Source of the DNA: Planctomycetota bacterium
GTDB taxonomy: Bacteria > Planctomycetota > UBA1135 > GCA-002686595
Assembly (NCBI GenBank): GCA_020638875.1
Contig: JACKHS010000002.1
Location: forward strand, 124,001-188,000
Length of the DNA stretch: 64,000 nucleotides
Reading direction: 5' to 3'
Shown: one piece after another, positions 7,881-16,404 of the stretch
Position numbering within the stretch: position 1 is the first letter of the stretch
How the letters are laid out: each line of letters opens with the position of its first letter
Notes under the pieces: model-generated
Database searches by the model: none
Seen by the model: the letters and a program-made list of their open reading frames with translations, nothing else
What the model was told of the DNA's origin: nothing
Position numbers and translations under genes: made by a program

Positions 7881-7910
7881 GCGCGCGGACGGTCGCAACC
7901 GTCCGCGCGC
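7881..7910 (-). terminator. Strong hairpin, probable terminator of the secreted-protein gene at 7964-9313
   Basis: A 13-base stem (7881-7893 with 7898-7910) is perfectly paired around the loop CGCA. On the minus strand it is followed by GTTCGTTTCC, a weak T-rich tail. It lies 53 bases after the stop of the secreted-protein gene and upstream of the Ni-SOD gene, separating the two minus-strand units. Confidence 0.6.
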
Positions 7911-7963
7911 GTAAGTGCGTGGAGCGAACCGCGACGGGCTCGCTCCGTGGCGCGCTCAGGCGC

Positions 7964-9313
7964 TCAGTTCGCCCAGGTGACCTCGAAGCCGTTGGTGAGG
8001 TTGAACGACGCGCCGCAGGGCGAGTTCGCCGGGTTGCGGTACCAGTACTGGTAGCGCTTCACGTCACCGGCGCCGAGGCCGGCGCTGATGCTGCCCGTCG
8101 TGCTCGCGACGCCGCTGCCGTTCGAGGGCACGACGCCGAGGCGGACGATGTTGCCGCCCGCGCAGCGCAGGCCGTCGCCGAACAGGATGCCCGCGCCGCC
8201 GTTCACCGCGTTGTCCGCGCGGAAGAACAGCCCCGGCTGGTTCGGCTGCAGGCCGTTCGCGGTGAGCACGACCGTGTCGTTCGACACGCTCGGGTTGCCG
8301 CTGCCGTCCAGGCTCGCGCCGCCGGTCGTGACGCCGTTGCCGCACCCCGCGAAGCCGTTCGAGCCGTCGCTGTCGTTGCCGCAGGGGCAGCTCACGCCCT
8401 GGCAGTACTGCGTGCCGGCGCTCGGCGGCCCGCCGCCCGCGTCGCCCCAGAGCTCGAGGTGGAAGCTCGAGTAGAGCCCGCCCGACAGGTAGCCGCCGTA
8501 GAAGCCGCAGCCCAGCGGCGCGCCGGCGAAGTCGACCTCGAAGGTGTCGCCGGTGCCGATGCCCGTGCCCTCGGTCGTGCCGTTGGTCGCCCAGGTCGTG
8601 CCGTCGCCGTAGCTGCAGCCCGCGCCGCCGGCGCCGCCCAGCAGCAGGCCGAGCGGGTCGCCCGCGATCACGGGGCCCTGGTTCACGCCCGAGGCGGGCG
8701 GCGTGACGATCTCGAACGACCACCCGAAGTTGTCGAGCGAGGCGCTGCCGTCGAAGGTCCCGTCGCAGTCCGCGTTCAGGTTGAAGGCGGCGCTCGCGGC
8801 GGCGAGGTCGAGCGTCACGAACCAGCAACCGAGCGAGCCCGTGCCGCCGACGCCGGGCAGTCCGGAGATGCCGAGCGCCGCGTCGGGCACGAGCACCGTG
8901 GCGTCGGAGCACGCCGCGTAGCAGTTGAAGAACGCCAGGTTCACGTCGATGGTCGGCTCGCCCGTGCAGTAGCCGATGTCGATGCCGTCGACGAGGTAGC
9001 TCGTGTTCGTGCCCGTCAGCGAGAGCGCGGTCGTCGGCGAGCTCGGGCTCGGCAGCCGGCCGGAGTCGACGAAGGTCTCTCCGGCGTTCTGCGTGCCGTA
9101 CGAGCCGATGAAGCACGTGTTGTCGTAGAGCGTGTCCGCGCCGAGCAGCGCGATGGGCGACGCGTGGCGGGTCCAGGTCCCGGTGGCGACGTGATAGATG
9201 CCCGCGTGCTTGATCCCGGGCGCCGGGGCGATGCGTTGTCCGAAGTCCTGCTGTGCAGTGGCGAGCGGCGCCGACGCGACGCAGAGGAGGAGCGTGAGGG
9301 ATGTCGGTTTCAT
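7964..9313 (-). CDS. Secreted planctomycete protein with intact conserved C-terminal module
   Basis: A 449-residue secreted protein (signal peptide MKPTSLTLLLCVASAPLATAQ). A large beta-rich region with paired cysteines (IGYCTG, FNCYAACSD, GSLGCWF) precedes a Cys/Gly-rich linker (TQYCQGVSCPCGND). The C-terminal module has NQPGLFFRADNAVN, LFGDGLRCAGGNIVRL and RYQYWYRNPAN, ending in FEVTW. The module aligns with that of the gene at 4562-5722, also on the minus strand, so the two are paralogous in this part. The module recurs only at C-termini here and may be a surface-sorting or stability domain; that is inference. The N-terminal region is unlike the other paralogue's. Confidence 0.75.
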   Translation of the reverse strand: MKPTSLTLLLCVASAPLATAQQDFGQRIAPAPGIKHAGIYHVATGTWTRHASPIALLGADTLYDNTCFIGSYGTQNAGETFVDSGRLPSPSSPTTALSLTGTNTSYLVDGIDIGYCTGEPTIDVNLAFFNCYAACSDATVLVPDAALGISGLPGVGGTGSLGCWFVTLDLAAASAAFNLNADCDGTFDGSASLDNFGWSFEIVTPPASGVNQGPVIAGDPLGLLLGGAGGAGCSYGDGTTWATNGTTEGTGIGTGDTFEVDFAGAPLGCGFYGGYLSGGLYSSFHLELWGDAGGGPPSAGTQYCQGVSCPCGNDSDGSNGFAGCGNGVTTGGASLDGSGNPSVSNDTVVLTANGLQPNQPGLFFRADNAVNGGAGILFGDGLRCAGGNIVRLGVVPSNGSGVASTTGSISAGLGAGDVKRYQYWYRNPANSPCGASFNLTNGFEVTWAN

Positions 9314-9638
9314 GGTTCCTGCCTTGGAACGGTGGGAAACGGGGAATGGCCGTGGGGATCGTCCTGCTCACGAGGCACGGCGCGCGCCGCGGACTCCCCG
9401 ACGGAGCACGCGGCGCAAGGACTAGGCCCCCACTCTACCTGCGGTTGCCCAAGCCTCCGCGGAATCGGCCTCGGCCACGCGTTGCTTACTCCGTAAGCGC
9501 ATGGTGCTCGTTGTGTGAGGGCGCCGCCGCGCGACGGCGTCGGGCTCCCTTGAACTCTCGTTCGGGACTCGGGAACCTGGAGGTCCGCGCCAGCCTCTCA
9601 CCTCGCCCGGACCCCCCCGCACCGATCCCTTGCTCGAC
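9314..9638. other. Divergent intergenic region between secreted-protein and peroxidase genes
   Basis: 325 bases without a convincing gene. It must contain promoters for both flanking genes. A short inverted repeat GCTTAC-TCC-GTAAGC lies at 9484-9498 and is relatively AT-rich, so it may be a regulator site. No good -35/-10 pair stands out. Confidence 0.4.
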
Positions 9639-10808
9639 ATGTACCGCCCCCTGACGCTCCTCTCCCTGCTCTTCCTCGCCACCACCGCCGGCGCGCAACA
9701 CCAGGTCAGCGGCCGCCTCGACGACCGCGCCGTGCCCGGCACGTTGCCGCTCGAGGAGATCCGCGCCATGCTGGCCGACGCCGCGGCGACGAAGCCCTAC
9801 GAGTTCCCGACGCTGCCCGGCCTGCCCGAGGACCTCGCGAGCTTCGTGCCCGCGGACAACCCGATGACCAACGCGAAGGTCGAGCTCGGCCGCCAGCTCT
9901 ACTTCGACAAGCGCCTCTCGCGCGACGGCACCGTGTCGTGCGCGACGTGCCACGACCCTGCGCGCGGCTGGACGGACACCTCGCCGGTCTCCACCGGCAT
10001 CGCCGCTCAGAAGGGCGGTCGCTCGGCCCCCACCGTCACGAACCGCCTCTTCGGCAAGACGCAGTTCTGGGATGGCCGCGCCGCCAGCCTCGAGGAGCAG
10101 GCGCTCGGCCCCATCGCCAACCCGGTCGAGATGGGCTTCACCCACGACGAAGCCATCGAACGCCTGAACCAGGTGAAGGGCTACGTCGTCCAGTTCGCGG
10201 CCGTCTTCGGCACGCCCGTCACGGCCGACGGCATCGCGAAGGCCATCGCCGCGTTCGAGCGCACGATCCTCTCGGGCGGCAACAAGAACGACTACTACGA
10301 GGCCGCCGAGCGCTGGTTCGACTGGGATGAAGCCAGCGAGGACGATGCGGAGGTGCGGGCGCTCGCGAACAGGGCGCTCGACCTCGAAGCGCAGCACCGC
10401 ATGAGCCCGTCGGCCGAGCGCGGCCGCGCGCTGTTCTTCGGCAAGGCCAGCTGCTCGGCGTGCCACGTGGGCGCCGACCTCACGGACGAGATGTTCCACA
10501 ACATCGGCGTCCAGCCCGACGATCCGGGCCGCTCGGCGGTCACCGGCGACGCCGCGCACACGGGCGCCTTCAAGACGCCCTCACTGCGCAACATCGCGTT
10601 GACGGCGCCGTACATGCACGACGGCTCGCTGAAGACGCTGGTCGAGGTCGTCGAGCACTACAACAAGGGCGGCACGCCCAACGACCACCTCTCCGAGAAG
10701 ATCTTCCCCCTGAAGCTGACGCCGCAGGAAGTGCAGGACGTCGCGCGCTTCATGGAGGAAGCGCTGACGGGCCCGGTCACCGAGGTCGAGGTCCCGCGCC
10801 TGCCGTGA
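9639..10808 (+). CDS. Dihaem cytochrome c peroxidase (CcpA/MauG family)
   Basis: A 389-residue periplasmic protein with a signal peptide (MYRPLTLLSLLFLATTAGAQ). Two haem c sites are present: C101-A-T-C-H105 in the N-terminal domain and C272-S-A-C-H276 in the C-terminal domain. The surrounding signatures (LGRQLYFDKRLSRDGTVSC, FWDGRAASLEEQA, FKTPSLRNIALTAPYMHDGS) are those of bacterial dihaem peroxidases, which reduce hydrogen peroxide with electrons from small cytochromes or cupredoxins. The start is ATG 9639, which opens directly into the signal peptide. The gene faces the cytochrome cluster at 10940-16207 and has its own terminator. Confidence 0.93.
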   Translation: MYRPLTLLSLLFLATTAGAQHQVSGRLDDRAVPGTLPLEEIRAMLADAAATKPYEFPTLPGLPEDLASFVPADNPMTNAKVELGRQLYFDKRLSRDGTVSCATCHDPARGWTDTSPVSTGIAAQKGGRSAPTVTNRLFGKTQFWDGRAASLEEQALGPIANPVEMGFTHDEAIERLNQVKGYVVQFAAVFGTPVTADGIAKAIAAFERTILSGGNKNDYYEAAERWFDWDEASEDDAEVRALANRALDLEAQHRMSPSAERGRALFFGKASCSACHVGADLTDEMFHNIGVQPDDPGRSAVTGDAAHTGAFKTPSLRNIALTAPYMHDGSLKTLVEVVEHYNKGGTPNDHLSEKIFPLKLTPQEVQDVARFMEEALTGPVTEVEVPRLP

Positions 10809-10848
10809 GGCCGGCAGGTCGCGCCGAGCGCGGCCCGCGTGACGAGAG

Positions 10849-10882
10849 AGCGAGCCGCTCGGCAGACGCCGGGCGGCTCGCT
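10849..10882 (+). terminator. Rho-independent terminator after the dihaem peroxidase gene
   Basis: A stem of about 14 pairs (10849-10862 with 10869-10882, one G-U) closes a six-base loop and is followed on the plus strand by TTCCTCTTC. It sits 40 bases after the peroxidase stop and before the convergent cytochrome gene. Confidence 0.7.
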
Positions 10883-10939
10883 TCCTCTTCACTCACGAAC
10901 TCACTCCGTCGGGGCGCGCGCGTCGCGCGCACCCTGCAC

Positions 10940-12277
10940 TCACTTCGCTCGCGCGGCGCGCAGCTCCTGCGCCAGCGTCCTGATCTCGGTCAGGTCCTGC
11001 ACCATCTCGTTCCAGCCGTACCACAGCGCGTAGTCGGGGTTGCTGTGGAAGACGCCCTGGAAGGCCCGCATGCGGTGCTTCAGGTGCATCGTGAACAGGC
11101 GGTTCTCGATGGGCGTCGGCGAGTCGTGGAAGGTCAACAGGTCGGGGAACGCGTAGGCGTACGTGTCCGGCTTCGCCAGCACGCCGTCCTGGTAGAGCGC
11201 CGCCACGACGCGGATCGCCTCGGCCATCAGATGGTCGATCTCACGGACCATGTCGTCGCCCGAGCCGAGCTGCTGCGTGGCGAAGGACTCCGAGTGGCAC
11301 TGCTTGCAGACGGCCACCATCTCCGCGCGCCGCGCGTCGAACTCCTCCGCGCTGAGGCGCGCCACTTGCGCGCCGGCGACGACGTCGAGCCGCGCGGTGG
11401 GCTGGCCCTCGGGGTCGAGCACGCCGAGCCCCTGCAGGATCGTCACGCGATCGGCCCACCACTCCGGCGCCTCGCCGGGGTACGGCGCGAGCCCGTCGGT
11501 GCGCACGCCGAGGAAGCCCCAGGCCGTGTGGACCTCGTGGCTGCCCTCGGGCATGTGACACGTCTGGCAGGTCGGCGCCTGCGCCTCGCGCGGCAGGACG
11601 CGCTGACGCTTGAGCACGTGGCGCACGCCGTGCTTGGAGGTCTGCCACATCTCCCACTGCGGGTGGTCGAAGCCCATGTGGCACGTCGCGCAGGCCTCGG
11701 GCTCGCGCGCCTCTTCGATCGAGAACGTGTGCCGCGTGTGGCAGGCGTCGCACGACGCGTAGCCGTAGCCCGAGCCCTCGCTCTTGAGGCGCCGGATCTC
11801 CTCGGTCGACTTCAGGCCGATCTTGTGGCACGCGCCGCAGCCCTTCATCCCGTCGATGAGCGCCATCGGCTTGTAGTGCGTCGTCGGCATCGCCTTCATC
11901 GCGGCCCACGCGAAGGCGTGCTTGCCGCGCGCGAACTCCTGGTAGCGATCCTCGTGGCAGTTCTTGCACGTCGCGGCCGTCACCGTCAGCACGCGCTCCA
12001 CGTCGAGCTCGGAGGTGTGCTCGTCGCCGTGGCAGTCCGCGCAGCCCACGTCCTTCTGGGCGTGCAGGCTCGTGCTCCAGTCCTGGACGATCCCGGGCGT
12101 GAGGCCCGCGTGGCAGTCGACGCACGCGTCGACGTCGTCCTGCGTCGTCTCCTGTTCCGTCGCCACCGCCTCGGGCGCGGCCGCCTCGACGGGCTTGGCG
12201 CCACCCGCGGCCGTCCACGCCGCGACCAGCGGTGTCCATCCGATCAACGCGATCCCCAACGCCACTCGTCCGTGCAT
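10940..12277 (-). CDS. Octahaem cytochrome c of the hydroxylamine oxidoreductase (HAO) superfamily
   Basis: A 445-residue exported protein with eight CxxCH sites in order: CVDCH, CADCH, CKNCH, CGACH, CDACH, CATCH, CQTCH, CKQCH. The text around them (HAGLTPGIVQDWSTSLHA, SCDACHTRHTFSIEEAR, ACATCHMGFDHPQWEMW, SKHGVRH, ALYQDGVLAKP) follows the HAO-type fold. HAO relatives oxidise hydroxylamine or hydrazine, or run in reverse as reductases. The MGFDHPQ segment carries an Asp-His pair in a conserved stretch. Whether a tyrosine cross-links haem 4, which decides oxidase versus reductase, cannot be settled here. The start ATG 12277 gives a signal-like N-terminus. It is the last gene of a minus-strand run that starts at 16207. 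Confidence 0.85.
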   Translation of the reverse strand: MHGRVALGIALIGWTPLVAAWTAAGGAKPVEAAAPEAVATEQETTQDDVDACVDCHAGLTPGIVQDWSTSLHAQKDVGCADCHGDEHTSELDVERVLTVTAATCKNCHEDRYQEFARGKHAFAWAAMKAMPTTHYKPMALIDGMKGCGACHKIGLKSTEEIRRLKSEGSGYGYASCDACHTRHTFSIEEAREPEACATCHMGFDHPQWEMWQTSKHGVRHVLKRQRVLPREAQAPTCQTCHMPEGSHEVHTAWGFLGVRTDGLAPYPGEAPEWWADRVTILQGLGVLDPEGQPTARLDVVAGAQVARLSAEEFDARRAEMVAVCKQCHSESFATQQLGSGDDMVREIDHLMAEAIRVVAALYQDGVLAKPDTYAYAFPDLLTFHDSPTPIENRLFTMHLKHRMRAFQGVFHSNPDYALWYGWNEMVQDLTEIRTLAQELRAARAK

Positions 12278-12396
12278 CCTCGTCTCCAGGCTCGGTGCCT
12301 CCGAGGCGGCCCACGCCGCGCTTCGGTGTGCGCAAGAGCTTGGCGAGCGCGCGCACGCGGCGCCGTACGGCAGGGTGCGTAACGCCCACGGGCCCG

Positions 12397-13833
12397 CTAC
12401 GGACCCGGAGCCTCGACGCTGAAGCCTCGCGCGCCGCTCCACGGCGTCAGCGGCGCCTGGTACTCCGGCGTCGGCAAGTGTCGCGGGTGGTGCGCGGCGC
12501 TCCACGCGACCTGCCCCAGCCCCGTCAGGTTCTCCTCGAGCGGCCACGGCCCGCGCTCGAACGCGGCCGCGGAGTAGTAGAACCCGCCGAGGCCGATCGA
12601 GTGCACGAGCACGCGCTCGAACGCCTGCGCGAGCGGCCGCGTCAGCACGTCGAGGCCGGCGCAGGCGGGGTCGAGCACCTCGTGGTTGACGGTCGGCGGC
12701 GCGATGCCACGCCGCAGCGTCAGACACGCGGACGTGCACTGGAAGGCCGACGAGGCGGCGCCGTGCTGGCCGAGCATCGACTTGATCGAGTGCACCGGCA
12801 CGGCGCCCGGGCCGAACACCTCGGTCAGGGCGCGCGCCTCGAGCGCGTCGTACAGCACCGACGCCGAGCCGTTCGCGTTGACGAGGTCGACCTCGCCGGG
12901 CGACCAGCCTGCGTCGTCGAGCGCGCCGCGCAACGCGCGCGCGGCCGTGCCGTGCTCGAGGTCGGGCGCGTCGTGCGAGTAGCGCCGCCCGCCGCCGGCC
13001 GAGGCCATGTGGTAGCCGGCGACGCGCGCGTACAGGCGGGCGCCGCGCGCGCGGGCCGCGTCCTCGCGCTCGATCACGAGCGCACCCGCGCCCTCGCCGA
13101 TGACGTTCCCGTCGCGCGCCGCGTCCCAGGGCCGCGAGGCGCGCGCGGGCTCGTCGTTGTAGCGTGTGGCGAGCGAACCCGAGGCGTTCAGCGCCGCCAG
13201 GATCTCGGGCACGACCTCGCAGTCCACGCCCACGACGAGCACCGCGTCGGCCGCGCCGGCCTGGATCGTGCGCAGCGCCTGCCCGACCGCGTCGACGCCG
13301 GAGTTGCAGCCGGTGCTCAAGGTCGTCGCGACGCCGCGCAGGTCGAAGAACGAGGTCAACACGCACGCCGCGCTGTGATGGATGCTGGTGAACGCCGCCG
13401 CGGGCGCGAGCTCGCCTCCCGCGGCCCAGCGCCCGGCCTGCTCGGCCACGTGGGCGAAGTTGCCGGCGCCCGTGCCGACCACGAGCGCCATGCGCTCGCC
13501 GGAGACGGAGCTCAGGTCGAGCTCCGCGTCGTGCAACGCCAGCACCGCGGCGGCGAGCGCGAGCTGCACCGGCCGCGGCGCCCAACGCTCGATCACGCGT
13601 CCGCCTTCCACGAAGTCGCCCATGCGGAAGCCCTTCACCTCGGCCGCGATGCGCGCCGGCGAGCGCGACGCGTCGCACAGCGTGATGGGCCCGAAGCCCG
13701 GGCGTCCCTCGAGCAGCGCCTGGTAGAACGCGTTGCGCCCGAGACCGACGGCGCTGACCGGCCCCAAGCCGGTCACCACGGCGCGCGGCGGGTCGTCGTG
13801 CGTCGCGGAGTCGCGGCGTGGGAAGAGCGCCAT
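12397..13833 (-). CDS. Beta-ketoacyl-ACP synthase-like protein with altered catalytic triad
   Basis: A 478-residue thiolase-fold ketosynthase of the FabF type: VVTGLGPVSAVG near the N-terminus, nucleophile Cys176 in STGCNSG, NVIGEGAGALVIE near 243, and a C-terminal GLGGFYYSAAAFE. The first catalytic histidine motif (VNAHGT in FabF) reads VNANGSAS, so Asn321 replaces His. The second (KSMTGHxxGAAG) reads KSMLGQHGAASS, one residue short with Gln356-His357. Cys is retained, unlike chain-length factors, so decarboxylation may be impaired or the chemistry different. It sits ten bases after a small membrane protein gene and between two octahaem cytochromes, an odd place for lipid or polyketide synthesis. 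No acyl carrier protein is nearby. Confidence 0.82.
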   Translation of the reverse strand: MALFPRRDSATHDDPPRAVVTGLGPVSAVGLGRNAFYQALLEGRPGFGPITLCDASRSPARIAAEVKGFRMGDFVEGGRVIERWAPRPVQLALAAAVLALHDAELDLSSVSGERMALVVGTGAGNFAHVAEQAGRWAAGGELAPAAAFTSIHHSAACVLTSFFDLRGVATTLSTGCNSGVDAVGQALRTIQAGAADAVLVVGVDCEVVPEILAALNASGSLATRYNDEPARASRPWDAARDGNVIGEGAGALVIEREDAARARGARLYARVAGYHMASAGGGRRYSHDAPDLEHGTAARALRGALDDAGWSPGEVDLVNANGSASVLYDALEARALTEVFGPGAVPVHSIKSMLGQHGAASSAFQCTSACLTLRRGIAPPTVNHEVLDPACAGLDVLTRPLAQAFERVLVHSIGLGGFYYSAAAFERGPWPLEENLTGLGQVAWSAAHHPRHLPTPEYQAPLTPWSGARGFSVEAPGP

Positions 13834-13842
13834 CGCGCCGGC

Positions 13843-14298
13843 TCAGCCGCGCGTGGCCCGCAGCGCCGTGAGCAGCACCGCGACGAGCAACAGCCCCGCG
13901 CCGATCGGCACCAGGACGACGCCCTTGCCCGGATCGCCGCCGTAGACCACCCAGCCGCCGAGCAGGAAGCCCGCCGGCAGGAGCACGCCCGACGCCGTGA
14001 GGCAGTGCGACGCGAGCCGCGACGGCGGCTTCGGCAGCGCGGTCGCGCTGTACGCGAAGGCGAGGTGCAGCACGCCGATCAGCGCACCGTGCGAGTGCCC
14101 GAGCGTCAGCATCAGCCGGCGCGTCTCGCTGCGCACGTTGAGGTACCAGTCGACCTTCAGGCCGTGCATGGCCTCGAGGCCGATGCCCAGCGCGAGGAAG
14201 ACCAGCACCGACCACCAACCCCAGCGCAGGTGCTTGCGCGCCAGGGCCTCCGCCCCAGCGGCGTCGACCGACGCCGCGCCCTCGTCCTTCTTCGCCAT
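13843..14298 (-). CDS. Small four-helix membrane protein of unknown function
   Basis: A 151-residue protein. After a charged 25-residue N-terminus there are four hydrophobic segments: roughly residues 26-46 (WGWWSVLVFLALGIGLEAMH), 68-88, 100-120 and 125-147. A histidine-rich patch, LTLGHSHGALIGVLH, starts the second helix and could bind haem or metal; that is inference. It starts 4 bases after the octahaem cytochrome gene ends and stops 9 bases before the ketosynthase, so it belongs to the same transcript. No family recognised. Confidence 0.75.
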   Translation of the reverse strand: MAKKDEGAASVDAAGAEALARKHLRWGWWSVLVFLALGIGLEAMHGLKVDWYLNVRSETRRLMLTLGHSHGALIGVLHLAFAYSATALPKPPSRLASHCLTASGVLLPAGFLLGGWVVYGGDPGKGVVLVPIGAGLLLVAVLLTALRATRG

Positions 14299-14302
14299 GC
14301 TG

Positions 14303-16207
14303 CTACTCGTTCAGGGTCACGGAGGTGTTGTCGCGCTGACCGAGGTGTCGGTCGTACTCGGGGAGGTCGAGCTCGCCGGTGGCGGAGATCAACGTCGCGG
14401 CGCGCGCCGGACGCTCCGCGCCGTGCTGCGCCCAGGCTGCGTAGGCCGGCATCGTGCGCGGCTGGAGCTGGTCGGACGGCAGCATGAAGTCGTAGTCGAT
14501 CGCGTGCGCCTCGGGCTGCTTCTGGAAGGAGCGCGCGGCGATGTAGCGCGTCGCGTGGTACGGGTCGCGCATGAGCGTGAGCAGGTACGGCGTCATCCAG
14601 TCCGTGCCCGACGTCGCGCGCGCCGCGTCCCACCCGAAGCTCCACGCCATCAGCACGCGCTGCCCCGAGTTGCCGCGCAGCGTCCACAGCACGGACGCGG
14701 CGACGGTGCGCTGGTCGGGCGTGAGCTGGGGCGGCTCGATGCCGTACCACTCGTCGAGGTGCTGCGCGGTCCACAGCAGCGTCTCGTCGAGGTGGCACTG
14801 GTTGCAGGCGTTGGGGCGGCCGTAGGCCACGCTCTCGCGCGCGCTCGGGCTGCACACCTCGTGCGTGCGGATGCCCTTCAGGAGCCCGTAGGTCACGTAG
14901 GGCATGTGGCAGTTGAGACACTCGCTGCCGCTCGAGCCGAGCGGGTGGTGCGTGTGCTGCGCCCGCACGTCGTCGTCGAGGTACTCCTCGTGACACTGCG
15001 TGCAGGCGCGGTCGCCGTCCATGCCCGGCTTGAGCATGTCGTTGGCCCACTCCGCGAAGGGCCGCGGATCGTCGGCCTGCATGTGCAGCTGGTGGCAGGA
15101 CAGACAGCTCATCTCGCCGTCGGTGTAGCAGGGCGCGCGGTGCATGCCCGAGAACTCGCGCCCGGACACGCGCACCATGCCGTCCTTCCAGAACTTGTCG
15201 TCGCCCTCGGTGTAGAGGCTGCGCGTCGCGAACAGGTCCTCACCGGGGCGGTAGGTGTAGCCCTGCTGCTTCCACTTGTAGTACTCGTCGTTGTCGAGGA
15301 AGCCCGCGGTGCTGTGGCACTGCGCGCAGGCCATGCTCGAGCGCACGTGGTCGAGGCGCTCGGGGTTCACGATGGTCGCGTCGCCGCCCTCGTCGGCGTG
15401 CAGGTCGTAGCGCCGGCGCGGGTCGCGGTTGGCGGCGACGTGCTCGGTGCCCGGACCGTGGCAGGCCTCGCACGCGATGCCGAGCTCGACGGCGTGCGTG
15501 TCCATCACCGTGTCGTCCTCCGAGATGCGCGGCGAGGCGTGCGTCGAGTGGCAGCGGTTGCAGACGCGGTTCCAGCGCGCGTTCTCGCCCTCCTGGACGC
15601 TCGTCGGCGGCGAGATGCAGCAGCCGTCGAGCGGCGCCCAGCGCTGCTCGTCCGGGTCGAGACGGTACATGACCGGCAGCAGCGAGAGCTTGCGCCCGCC
15701 CATCGAGGTCCAGAAGAACTGTTCCTCGTGCGAGCCCGTCGTCATCACGACGCGGCGCTCGATGCGCGGCACGTCGACGACGTCGGCCGGCGCGGCCGGG
15801 TCGTTCATGGTGACCCACACCTCTTCGCCGCGCGCCTCGAGCTCGAAGTCCTGTCCGCGCGCGTGCACGCGCACCCCGCCCGCGAGCGGCCCGGCCACGG
15901 TCGCGACCGTCGCCGGTTGCGTCATGGTGCGGTGGTACGAGCCGTACCACGAGTCGTACTCGCCCGGGTGGCAGGCGCGGCAGGCGTTCGAGGAGACGTA
16001 GTCCTGGCTGTTCACCTCGATCGGCCGGTCGAGCACGGGCGCGGGGTCCTGGGTGCGACTCGCGGCCCAGGTCAGCGCGGCGCCACCGACGAGCCAGAGG
16101 CCCAGGACGGCGGCGCGGCGCGTCAGCGCGCGCCCGCGCGTGAAGTGCAGCACCAGCGGCAGCGTGCCGACGCACAGCACGAGCAGGAAGACGACGATCT
16201 CGAACAT
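14303..16207 (-). CDS. Membrane-anchored octahaem c-type cytochrome
   Basis: A 634-residue protein with two N-terminal hydrophobic segments (residues 2-21 and about 33-50) and then eight CxxCH sites: CRACH, CNRCH, CEACH, CAQCH, CLSCH, CTQCH, CLNCH, CNQCH. The pattern CHPGEYDSWYGSYHRTM, then ACEACHGPGTEH, then ECLNCHMPYV is that of the cytochrome c554/NrfA-like multihaem group common in planctomycetes. The C-terminal 150 residues lack haem sites and are helical. It probably moves electrons across the periplasm, possibly to or from the HAO-like cytochrome three genes downstream. The start ATG 16207 follows an unusual run of eight G in the mRNA, so the real start could differ slightly. Confidence 0.85.
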   Translation of the reverse strand: MFEIVVFLLVLCVGTLPLVLHFTRGRALTRRAAVLGLWLVGGAALTWAASRTQDPAPVLDRPIEVNSQDYVSSNACRACHPGEYDSWYGSYHRTMTQPATVATVAGPLAGGVRVHARGQDFELEARGEEVWVTMNDPAAPADVVDVPRIERRVVMTTGSHEEQFFWTSMGGRKLSLLPVMYRLDPDEQRWAPLDGCCISPPTSVQEGENARWNRVCNRCHSTHASPRISEDDTVMDTHAVELGIACEACHGPGTEHVAANRDPRRRYDLHADEGGDATIVNPERLDHVRSSMACAQCHSTAGFLDNDEYYKWKQQGYTYRPGEDLFATRSLYTEGDDKFWKDGMVRVSGREFSGMHRAPCYTDGEMSCLSCHQLHMQADDPRPFAEWANDMLKPGMDGDRACTQCHEEYLDDDVRAQHTHHPLGSSGSECLNCHMPYVTYGLLKGIRTHEVCSPSARESVAYGRPNACNQCHLDETLLWTAQHLDEWYGIEPPQLTPDQRTVAASVLWTLRGNSGQRVLMAWSFGWDAARATSGTDWMTPYLLTLMRDPYHATRYIAARSFQKQPEAHAIDYDFMLPSDQLQPRTMPAYAAWAQHGAERPARAATLISATGELDLPEYDRHLGQRDNTSVTLNE

Positions 16208-16334
16208 GCCCCCCCCGGGGTTCGGACGGCGAAGCGGGCCCGCCCCCCGGCAGGCCCCGCGCGATCCTACAGCCCGTGCCGCGAAACGGGGAGCGGGTGG
16301 GCCCGACAGGCCGCGGCGGGCCCCGAGAACGGAG

Positions 16335-16364
16335 GCCGGCGAGGCTCGTGCGAGCCTCGCCGGC
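16335..16364 (-). terminator. Hairpin terminator downstream of citrate synthase
   Basis: A 14-base perfect stem (16335-16348 with 16351-16364) lies 40 bases after the citrate synthase stop on the minus strand and separates it from the cytochrome cluster. There is no clear T run after it, only CTCCGTTCTC. Confidence 0.6.
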
Positions 16365-16404
16365 GCTGGGGCGCCCTGTCGGCGCCGCACGGCTTCGACG
16401 TCGG

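Noticed and set aside
12278..14218. Upstream extension of the HAO-like cytochrome frame, making a 1092-codon frame
   Set aside because: The extension is antisense-like and overlaps the ketosynthase and membrane protein genes; a signal-like N-terminus begins at 12277.
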